A DNA stretch of 13,223 nucleotides from JBBIII01 sp037446575. Its GTDB lineage: Bacteria; Bacteroidota; Ignavibacteria; UBA10030. The translations under genes were made by a program, and so were the position numbers. The notes beneath the pieces are model-generated. The model ran no database searches. It saw only the letters and a list, made by a program, of their open reading frames with translations, and was not told where the DNA came from. The stretch is from the NCBI GenBank assembly GCA_037446575.1, contig JBBIII010000067.1:1-13223 (forward strand), in the 5' to 3' direction. This document shows, piece after piece, positions 7,532 to 13,223 of this stretch (its first letter is position 1; each line of letters opens with the position of its first letter).

Positions 7532-7996
7532 TCAAAATTCAATCCATTCAAACATATACTTTTCGTTAAATTCTATTTTGAAATCTTTGAGCATAGCTTC
7601 ATATTCCTCGCGGAATGTTTTGATACGATGATGCTCTTCCTGATTTAAAATATATTTGATTACAGTATCCATTTGTGCATGAGAATATGAGAAAGCTCCA
7701 AATCCTTCCTGCCAGGCAAATTTACCCTTAAATCGAATTTCATTATTAACAAAGTTTGTTGAATCCCTTTTAATATCTCTGACTAGATCAGAAAGTGCTG
7801 CATCAGGTTTCATACCAATAAAAATATGTGCGTGATTAGGCATTGTGTTTATTGCGATAAGCTTGTGTCCCTGATTCTGGATGATTCCCGTAACATATTT
7901 GTGCAGGCGTTCTTTCCAAGAAGAGGAAATTAATGCATTGCGGTATTTTACTGCAAATACAACATGGATATAAATTTGTGTATATGTATTTGCCAT
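7532..7996 (-). CDS. REP-associated Y1 tyrosine transposase (IS200-like)
   Basis: A 154-residue HUH-type single-strand DNA transposase. The divalent-metal HUH motif appears as PNHAHIF with His55 and His57. The nucleophilic tyrosine is probably Tyr115 in TVIKYILNQ, followed by the conserved glutamine (119) and EEHH. The length is normal for Transposase_17/IS200-like proteins and all catalytic residues are present, so it is likely functional. I prefer the ATG at 7996: AAGGAG lies 9 bases upstream. A TTG three codons earlier (8005) sits inside that hairpin and close to the SD. Such enzymes cut and rejoin DNA at hairpins. The family usually recognises palindromes flanking its own gene, which are present here on both sides. 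No TnpB or other accessory gene accompanies it. Confidence 0.9.
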   Translation of the reverse strand: MANTYTQIYIHVVFAVKYRNALISSSWKERLHKYVTGIIQNQGHKLIAINTMPNHAHIFIGMKPDAALSDLVRDIKRDSTNFVNNEIRFKGKFAWQEGFGAFSYSHAQMDTVIKYILNQEEHHRIKTFREEYEAMLKDFKIEFNEKYMFEWIEF

Positions 7997-8002
7997 TGCG
8001 TT

Positions 8003-8019
8003 CAACTCCTTTGGAGTTG
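8003..8019 (-). promoter_or_regulatory. Hairpin enclosing the transposase ribosome-binding site
   Basis: In the transposase mRNA this palindrome reads CAACTCC-AAA-GGAGTTG, and the AAGGAG overlapping its 3' arm is the only SD in front of the ATG at 7996. When folded, the SD would be paired, which should lower translation. Salmonella IS200 is known to repress its transposase in a comparable way through a 5' stem-loop. Here a REP unit appears to do the job. The regulatory effect is inferred. Confidence 0.5.
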
Positions 8020-8070
8020 GAAATAAATTATTTACACTTATTTTATAAACATCCGACTCCTACGGAGTCG
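8003..8070. repeat. REPIN-like hairpin pair D
   Basis: CAACTCC-TTT-GGAGTTG (8003-8019) and CGACTCC-TAC-GGAGTCG (8054-8070) are separated by 34 bases, with a linker ending ATAAACATC. The pair stands between the intact S24 repressor stop and the transposase start. Confidence 0.8.
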
Positions 8071-8094
8071 TGTAAATTCTGCTGCTTCATTTTC

Positions 8095-8745
8095 TCACAC
8101 ACTCTTTATTACTTTCACCACGCGCCACATAAAGCTGACGTCTTTTTTCCGGACGACCATTGGTTCGTATTCCGGGTTTAGCGGAATGAGATGCAAGAAT
8201 TGTTCATCTATTTTAATTTGCTTTACAGTATCTTCCTCGTCAACCCGCACCACGCAGATATCGCCGTTCTTCACTTCATGAGTTGGACTTACGACTATTA
8301 TATCGCCGTTTTCTATGCGGGGAGCCATGCTGTTACCTTTTACTTCCAAAGCAAACGCGTTCGGGTCGCGCACATCATCAACAGTTATGTGGCGTTCGGC
8401 ATGTTCGGGATGAAATGTACGGCTCAATACTCCGCCCGGTACAGAGGATAATAGCGGCAGAGAAACAAGAGACACTTTTTTATATCGGTTCGTTGGTAAA
8501 GATAAAAATTTTGATTTATGTTCTTCAGATGGGAATTTTTCTCCATCTCCGGTAAGCAGCCAGTGTGCAACTACACCTGTTACTTTTGCAATACGCATCA
8601 GGTAATTGCTGTCCGGAACCTGTTCTCCTTTTTCCCATCTCTGGACTGTGCGAGTTGCAATGTCAATTTTTGCGGCAAGCGATGCTTGCTCTAATTGCTT
8701 TGACTGGCGTGCATCTCTAATTCGTTCTCCAATTGTAGTTTTCAT
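8095..8745 (-). CDS. XRE-family S24 (CI/LexA-like) repressor
   Basis: A 216-residue DNA-binding repressor of the CI type. Residues about 4-65 form an XRE helix-turn-helix (IGERIRDARQSKQLEQASLA, then RTVQRWEKGEQVP). Residues about 95-214 form an S24 peptidase domain with the catalytic serine in GNSMAPRI (Ser139) and the lysine in DTVKQI (Lys175). The likely self-cleavage region is SSVPGG at 100-105, in place of the Ala-Gly of LexA. Such proteins dimerise, repress their targets and cut themselves when RecA is activated by DNA damage. GGAG lies 5 bases before the ATG at 8745. The gene has its own promoter and a large operator directly upstream, so self-regulation is likely. It follows the helicase gene on the same strand, 98 bases away. 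A second, broken copy of its 3' end lies at 7151-7231. Confidence 0.9.
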   Translation of the reverse strand: MKTTIGERIRDARQSKQLEQASLAAKIDIATRTVQRWEKGEQVPDSNYLMRIAKVTGVVAHWLLTGDGEKFPSEEHKSKFLSLPTNRYKKVSLVSLPLLSSVPGGVLSRTFHPEHAERHITVDDVRDPNAFALEVKGNSMAPRIENGDIIVVSPTHEVKNGDICVVRVDEEDTVKQIKIDEQFLHLIPLNPEYEPMVVRKKDVSFMWRVVKVIKSV

Positions 8746-8754
8746 CGTAACTCC

Positions 8755-8778
8755 TTATGCGACATAAATGTCGCATAA
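8755..8778. promoter_or_regulatory. 24-base operator palindrome of the S24 repressor
   Basis: Perfect 11-base arms TTATGCGACAT and ATGTCGCATAA are separated by AA. It begins right after the -10 hexamer of the repressor promoter and ends at the SD of the gene, so a bound repressor would block initiation. No second full copy was seen in the window. Confidence 0.8.
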
Positions 8779-8808
8779 AAGATAATGGTTTTTCCGGTGT
8801 AATGTCAA
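8779..8808 (-). promoter_or_regulatory. Promoter of the S24 repressor gene
   Basis: On the minus strand, TTGACA (8808-8803) is followed after 18 bases by TATCTT (8784-8779). The -35 matches the sigma-70 consensus perfectly and the -10 is acceptable. It lies in the gap after the helicase gene and is immediately followed by the operator palindrome. Confidence 0.7.
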
Positions 8809-8843
8809 GCAACGATTGGAAAATTTTTGTAAGAGAGATGCAA

Positions 8844-11729
8844 TTATCGCCGGATTTGTTCAGAAATCCAGCTTAAATAAGCTTCGAGACGAGAAAGGAA
8901 TTTTAAATAGGCGGTTGACCATTCGGAAGGACTGTTAGGTTTGGATTTGCCTAATAATTCTTGAAAAACGCGCGATACTTCAACTGCAATTTTATGCTTT
9001 CCTTCTTCAATTGCCGCTTCAACATCCGATGAATAAAATGAGCGCAAGTTTTTAATATCCTGCCGTACTCTTCCTTCCGGACTTTTGCTGGCAAAGAAAG
9101 ATAAATCGGCTTTTGTGCCTCCAGACATTTCATAAATTAGAAGATTCCATTGTTCCATTACTTTCTGAAAATGTTTTTCGTTTTCACAAGTGTCGTAAGG
9201 AAGCTTTCGTAAAGTTTCTTCAGTTAGAAAAGAACTACGAAACAGCAGACCGCCACCAACAAACTGTGATACTAAATTGACGTCTGTCCGCCATCCAAGC
9301 ACTCGTTGAACAGCAATAAATACTTCTCGTTCTGCAATATTATCTATTATAACAGCTCTATTTGTTTCGCGTTTCTTAGCCGCCAACATTTTCATTTGCA
9401 CCTCAAGTTCATAATCAACCTCATCTGTCGTTTTTTCTATGGGTGAATTAAGCGTAGGGGCGGGAATCGGTTTTTCATACATCTTTTGTTTATTTATGTA
9501 AAGATTTTCGCGTTCTCTCGGATCCACGTCGTCATATTTTTTTAACGCCGATGTAAAAGATGTCTGTCGTTCGTCTGCTTCAGATTGTAAAAGCATTAAT
9601 ATACGAGTCAGAAGACGGTCGGCATATAGTGAACGGAAATGCGACATATCTGCTATTACGTATAAATCTTGACCGACGCAAGAAAACACAGTATTAAAAA
9701 TACGAGCGATTCTATGTTCACCAACTTTTTTATCATCTATAGAGCGCATTGTATAATCGACACCAGCCATAGTCGTATCAAAGATAATTGCATTTTTGCG
9801 TCTGTTGCAGAAACTTTGCGGCGTGCCAACCTCTAAATTCTTTATTCCTTGAACTCGAAGTTGTAGCTTTGTATAAAGCGTTGGGCCTATGAAGGGATGT
9901 ATTACACCGATATCAATAGATTTTCTATTTTCTATCATTAAAGCATGCTTCACACATTCGACTATTTGTTTTGTGTGCAGTTCGTTAAAAGGAAGCATCT
10001 TTTTTTTGCCGGCATATTGTTTACAGCGAGCGCCGATTTTGCTTGTATCAATAAAATATATTTTTCCTCTTGATTGAGGAGAATCAAAAACATTAATTTT
10101 TTCATCAAACAAAACCGAAGCCATAAATTTAGACAATTTAGGCGTTGTGGCAAAATGCGATTTGAGCAAAATAGACCATCTAGAATTTTTTTCAGACCAA
10201 TCGAAAAGACGATGTAATTCGGTAGTTTGAGCGACATGTAGAAAGATATCATGTTGAAGCAACGGATCTATTTGTTCTTCATTACCAACAACTTCGGGTT
10301 CAACCTGAAAAGGATCTCCGGCAACTACAAGCTTTTCGCGCGCCAATGTAGATAACGCCGCAAGTGTTGGTAAATTAATGCGCTGGGCTTCATCCACAAT
10401 TACGAGATCAAATTGTTGATTGCGTATCGAAGCATCCAATAAAGCCGCAGAAATTCCTGTGGCAATAAATAATTTTGATTGCAGTAGAGCGCGCTCGTCC
10501 ACAGCAATAAAATCTTCAACAGCTGTAGTTACTTTTTGAAGCCCGCCGAGTTCATCTATTCTTTTAATTACTTCTTTAAAGTCTTTTTGCTCGGATTGCG
10601 TTATTGGAGCGTTTAATTCTATCGTTGTTATTTCATTAGATACGGCGGTTTGTATTGCCACATAACGTTTATAGTTTTGTTGTTGTAGCGCTAATTGTTC
10701 GTGTGCTTTTGCAATATCTTCTTTTGAAATTCCCTTTTTAACGCGCTCTATCAAAGAAGCGCTTTCTAATTCTGAAATAGTTTGGTTTAAATTTGTAATT
10801 ATTTTTGAGCATTGATCTATAAGTTTTCTAAGTTCCGCTAATCGTTCTCTTTTCTCTTGAATTTTATTATAGAAGTCTTCATACAATATTTGTTTAACTT
10901 TAACTTTCCAATAAGTGTCTAATAAACTTACTCGTTCTTGAAAAACTTTACGCTTCTCCGCTTTTATTGTTTCCACTTGTTGTTCAAATGAATAAGGAGC
11001 AATCTCTTCGAATACTTCCGGCGATGGAAGATCTGCCCGAGCGGCAAATTTCGTCATCTTTACTCCTAACTGCTCTCCAAAATTTACAGTCTTCAACAAC
11101 ATCGAATCAACATTTTCATTTGAAGGGGCAATAAATAAAACTTTCCTGCCAGCTTTTATATACGTTATTGCGGCAAGGGCAAGAACATGCGTTTTGCCGC
11201 TTAATATTGGTCCCCATAAAAGCGTTACCCGGTTTTGCAAAATCTTTTTAACAGTCTCTAATTGTTCTGATGGAGTGTTAGCAACTCCTTGTACTTCAAA
11301 TCCAACAATATGAAGGTTTTTAGGATCGGAAGGGTTGAATAATAACGGGGCAACAGGAGATTTTGCGTCAAAGTTTTTTAAAAGCTCAATAATTGGTTTT
11401 TGTTCGCTTTCAAAATTCCACAAACACTTTGTCTCTGGCAAAGTTTTACCAAAATCTTGAGGCAACGCCACTGTTAAATATTGATTTTCAGTCGCTATTA
11501 TGTTGCCTTCAACTTTAATATTCTGCTGCTCGCCAAATGTGAAGGTTGCTCGTTCTGTTGAACGTAAAAGTATATCCTCGGGTATTTCAAATTTGTAATA
11601 AGTGTATCCTGCAAACTCGCCTATTCGTTCTCCACTAAACAAAATAGCTTCTTTGCGAGCACTTTTTAATTGATCAAGCTCTTTTTGAAGTGAATCGGCT
11701 AATTTTGTAAATATTGCCTTCGAATCCAC
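8844..11729 (-). CDS. UPF1/Dna2-like SF1 helicase-family ATPase with coiled-coil insert
   Basis: About 961 residues from the GTG at 11729, chosen because AAAGGGG ends 5 bases upstream; a TTG at 11765 would add 12 residues without an SD. Numbering here counts from that TTG. The N-terminal 170 residues include a probable beta-barrel (about 40-110) like the one in UPF1-type enzymes. Motif I is GPILSGKT (185-192), Ia is FIAPSNENVD (211-220), II is VIVDEAQ (455-461), and III is VAGDPFQ (481-487). A charged helical, probably coiled-coil insertion spans about 260-405. RecA domain 2 looks degraded. The usual YRMHP is replaced by LKSHFATTP (534-542), and the motif VI region reads FNTVFSCVGQ (690-699) where VALTRAK-like sequence with an arginine is expected. 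A 240-residue C-terminal extension (from about 730) has no family I recognise. ATP binding is likely; true unwinding activity is doubtful. The cellular role is unknown. Confidence 0.8.
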   Translation of the reverse strand: MDSKAIFTKLADSLQKELDQLKSARKEAILFSGERIGEFAGYTYYKFEIPEDILLRSTERATFTFGEQQNIKVEGNIIATENQYLTVALPQDFGKTLPETKCLWNFESEQKPIIELLKNFDAKSPVAPLLFNPSDPKNLHIVGFEVQGVANTPSEQLETVKKILQNRVTLLWGPILSGKTHVLALAAITYIKAGRKVLFIAPSNENVDSMLLKTVNFGEQLGVKMTKFAARADLPSPEVFEEIAPYSFEQQVETIKAEKRKVFQERVSLLDTYWKVKVKQILYEDFYNKIQEKRERLAELRKLIDQCSKIITNLNQTISELESASLIERVKKGISKEDIAKAHEQLALQQQNYKRYVAIQTAVSNEITTIELNAPITQSEQKDFKEVIKRIDELGGLQKVTTAVEDFIAVDERALLQSKLFIATGISAALLDASIRNQQFDLVIVDEAQRINLPTLAALSTLAREKLVVAGDPFQVEPEVVGNEEQIDPLLQHDIFLHVAQTTELHRLFDWSEKNSRWSILLKSHFATTPKLSKFMASVLFDEKINVFDSPQSRGKIYFIDTSKIGARCKQYAGKKKMLPFNELHTKQIVECVKHALMIENRKSIDIGVIHPFIGPTLYTKLQLRVQGIKNLEVGTPQSFCNRRKNAIIFDTTMAGVDYTMRSIDDKKVGEHRIARIFNTVFSCVGQDLYVIADMSHFRSLYADRLLTRILMLLQSEADERQTSFTSALKKYDDVDPRERENLYINKQKMYEKPIPAPTLNSPIEKTTDEVDYELEVQMKMLAAKKRETNRAVIIDNIAEREVFIAVQRVLGWRTDVNLVSQFVGGGLLFRSSFLTEETLRKLPYDTCENEKHFQKVMEQWNLLIYEMSGGTKADLSFFASKSPEGRVRQDIKNLRSFYSSDVEAAIEEGKHKIAVEVSRVFQELLGKSKPNSPSEWSTAYLKFLSRLEAYLSWISEQIRR

Positions 11730-11880
11730 TCTCACCCCTTTAGAAAATAAGAAATGCTTTAACAACGTAAATTAATACAAAAACTATGACTTTTCGTTAC
11801 AAAGTCAAGTTTTTCATTAACGTATTTAATTGTTGGTGCAATTGTATTATATTTTATATTTATTGAATGTATTGAAACAC
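11730..11880. promoter_or_regulatory. Divergent intergenic region
   Basis: These 151 AT-rich bases separate the helicase-like gene (minus) and the desaturase gene (plus). On the minus strand, TTGACT (11809-11804) followed 16 bases later by TAGTTT is a weak candidate promoter for the ATPase gene. On the plus strand, AT-rich stretches such as TATATTTTATATTT (11848-11861) could hold a -10 for the desaturase gene. No copy of the S24 operator palindrome is present here. Confidence 0.35.
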
Positions 11881-13223
11881 ATGAAAAATTATGATGTAAT
11901 AGTTATAGGAGGCGGATTAAGCGGGCTAAGCGCGGCTGTTAATCTATCAACGCAGGGAAAAAAAGTTCTACTTTTAGAGCAAAATAAGCATTACGGCGGG
12001 CGTTCTTACTCTTTTATTGATAAAAAAACCGGAGATTTTGTCGATAACGGTCAACACTTGATGATGGGATGCTATAGGGCGACACGGCAGTTCTTAAAGA
12101 TAATAGGCACAGAAAAACAAGCATTTCTACAATCTGCGCTTTCTATTAAGTTTCTTGATTCAAATAAATTATCGAAATTTATTTGTCCGAGATTACCTGC
12201 ACCGTTCAATCTAATTAGTGGATTAATACACTTCAATGCAATTCCTTTAAAAGATAGAATTAAAATGCTAAGGGTTGTTAGAACATACTTCCCAATTGAC
12301 TCTCTTGAGGAAAGATTAAATCAAATTACAGTGAATGAGTGGCTAAGTAGAAATCGGCAAACAGAGCTGAGCAAGAAATATTTTTGGAATGTGATAACAT
12401 TAGGCGCTTTAAACAACCATCCTCAAAATGTCTCGGCTTTAATGCTTTATCGTGTTTTACGCATCGCCTTTTCTGGCAGTTGGGAAAATTCTAGTTTGTT
12501 GATTCCGAAAGTTGGCTTGAGCGATCTTTTTGTTGAACCAGCCGTTAATTATATTAAATCGCAAGGCGGAGACGCATGGGTTGGCGTTGGCGCTGATAAA
12601 TTTAATTTTGACTCAGATAAAATTCAGTCTGTTGCAACCACAACAGGCGAACAATTGAAGGCAAAAGCATTTATTAGCGCTGTTCCTTGGTTCTCATTTA
12701 AAAAGATTATTGCTTCAAGCAGTTTATCAGATAAGATAAAAGTAGATACGAGTAAGTTTGTTTCTTCTCCAATTATTTCCATTCACATTTGGTTTGAAGA
12801 TAAGTTTTTTGACTTTGATTTTGCGGCTCTTGTTGGCACAAGGATTCAATGGCTTTTCAATAAAAATAAGATAGCAATTGAAAACGGATTAAATACGAGA
12901 TATCAGTACATTTCTATTGTAATTAGCGGAGCGCAAAATTTTATTGAACTAACGAACAAGGAATTGTTAAAAATAGCGATGAATGATTTGGGATCGGTTA
13001 TTCCTGGAGCAGAAAGAAAGAAAATAATCAATTTTTTAGTAATTAAAGAAAGAAGAGCCACTTTTTCTCCCACAATAAATTTGGAAATATATCGTCCAAA
13101 CGCTAAAACAGAAGTCAAGAATCTATTTATTGCAGGTGATTGGACAAATACAGGTTTCCCGGCAACAATCGAGGGCGCAATAATGAGCGGCAACAAAGCC
13201 GTAGAAGAATTAAGCAAATCTAA
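11881..13223 (+). CDS. hpnE: HpnE-like FAD-dependent squalene/phytoene-type desaturase (3' end missing)
   Basis: 447 codons are open from the ATG to the window edge without a stop. The N-terminus is a Rossmann FAD-binding segment: VIGGGLSGLSAAV at 8-20, the acidic strand end LLLEQN at 31-36, then GGRSYS at 39-44. FVDNGQHLMMG (53-63) and the C-terminal FAD contact NLFIAGDWTNTGFPATIEGA (414-433) are typical of the HpnE/phytoene desaturase group. In hopanoid producers HpnE converts hydroxysqualene to squalene after HpnC and HpnD; carotenoid desaturation is the main alternative. The length is close to the family norm, so only a few codons are probably missing. It is transcribed divergently from the ATPase gene, and no other hopanoid gene is visible in the window. 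The start is set by the dinucleotide-binding motif; there is no clear SD. Confidence 0.8.
   Translation, partial: MKNYDVIVIGGGLSGLSAAVNLSTQGKKVLLLEQNKHYGGRSYSFIDKKTGDFVDNGQHLMMGCYRATRQFLKIIGTEKQAFLQSALSIKFLDSNKLSKFICPRLPAPFNLISGLIHFNAIPLKDRIKMLRVVRTYFPIDSLEERLNQITVNEWLSRNRQTELSKKYFWNVITLGALNNHPQNVSALMLYRVLRIAFSGSWENSSLLIPKVGLSDLFVEPAVNYIKSQGGDAWVGVGADKFNFDSDKIQSVATTTGEQLKAKAFISAVPWFSFKKIIASSSLSDKIKVDTSKFVSSPIISIHIWFEDKFFDFDFAALVGTRIQWLFNKNKIAIENGLNTRYQYISIVISGAQNFIELTNKELLKIAMNDLGSVIPGAERKKIINFLVIKERRATFSPTINLEIYRPNAKTEVKNLFIAGDWTNTGFPATIEGAIMSGNKAVEELSKS

Larger units (their letters stand above)
7458..8070 (-). mobile_element. REP-associated transposase unit flanked by hairpin pairs
   Basis: The Y1 transposase gene is bracketed on each side by a pair of palindromes of the same family: pair C at 7458-7524 and pair D at 8003-8070. 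This resembles a RAYT locus, in which a single-copy IS200-like transposase is surrounded by the REP elements it is thought to mobilise, more than a conventional insertion sequence. There are no terminal inverted repeats or target duplications, as expected for HUH-type enzymes. The outer limits are set by the hairpins and are approximate. Confidence 0.7.

Noticed and set aside
7335..7535. Open frame of 66 codons on the minus strand downstream of the transposase
   Set aside because: It is a translation of REP palindromes and decayed spacer, with low-complexity repeats such as SDGVRF; no family is recognisable.
7016..8070. Possible CRISPR array because of regularly recurring short palindromes
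   Set aside because: The repeats are only about 17 bases, degenerate, unevenly spaced, and not separated by spacers of constant size; no cas gene is present.
9639..9647. ATGCGACAT, half of the S24 operator, inside the helicase-like gene
   Set aside because: It is only one arm, lies within coding sequence, and a nine-base match is not surprising by chance in a window of this size.
11730..11765. Twelve-residue N-terminal extension of the ATPase starting from TTG at 11765
   Set aside because: The segment contains the AAAGGGG ribosome-binding sequence for the GTG at 11729, so it is more likely untranslated leader.

Overview
The window is a piece of a bacterial chromosome that is AT-rich for most of its length. 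The gene families present suggest a member of the Bacteroidota/Chlorobiota/Ignavibacteriota (FCB) assemblage. These are a lipoprotein alpha/beta hydrolase, a secreted GH5 glucanase, a YoaP-type GNAT, a DUF3795 protein, a short TfoX-N protein, an IS200-like transposase with CTCCTACGGAG palindromes, and a squalene/hopanoid-type desaturase. Several genes still have recognisable Shine-Dalgarno (SD) sequences. This placement is an inference from family content, not from a marker gene.

Layout. (1) 1-2715 (+): 3' part of a large PHP-plus-ABC/SMC-like ATPase of the TrlF type, cut by the left edge. Its base composition looks less AT-rich than the rest. (2) 2716-3016: a 300-base gene-free stretch with stem-forming sequence that resembles an over-long integron attC-like site. 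(3) 3017-5236 (+): two closely spaced exported proteins, an alpha/beta hydrolase lipoprotein and a GH5 endoglucanase-like enzyme, probably one operon. (4) 5248-5358: a nested palindromic repeat between convergent operons. (5) 6988-5384 (-): a three-gene operon, GNAT/YoaP then DUF3795 then TfoX-N. (6) 7016-8070: a region of four paired-hairpin (REPIN-like) repeats surrounding a REP-associated Y1 tyrosine transposase. It also holds a broken duplicate of the 3' end of the neighbouring repressor gene. (7) 8095-8745 (-): an XRE/S24 (CI/LexA-like) self-cleaving repressor with a textbook promoter and a 24-base operator palindrome. (8) 8844-11729 (-): a large UPF1/Dna2-like superfamily 1 helicase-family ATPase with a coiled-coil insertion and apparently degenerate C-terminal motifs. 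(9) 11881-end (+): an HpnE-like FAD desaturase, divergent from the helicase and running off the right edge.

How the parts fit. The most informative structure is the repeat/transposase region. Four hairpin pairs with a common linker lie around the transposase. One hairpin also carries the transposase SD sequence. A 27-codon remnant of an S24 repressor tail stops exactly at the edge of one hairpin, so REP-linked rearrangement has shaped the locus. The repressor and the helicase-like ATPase are adjacent on the same strand and could form a damage-responsive module, but the repressor has its own promoter and no second operator was found in front of the helicase. No CRISPR array, tRNA, rRNA or prophage structural gene was seen.
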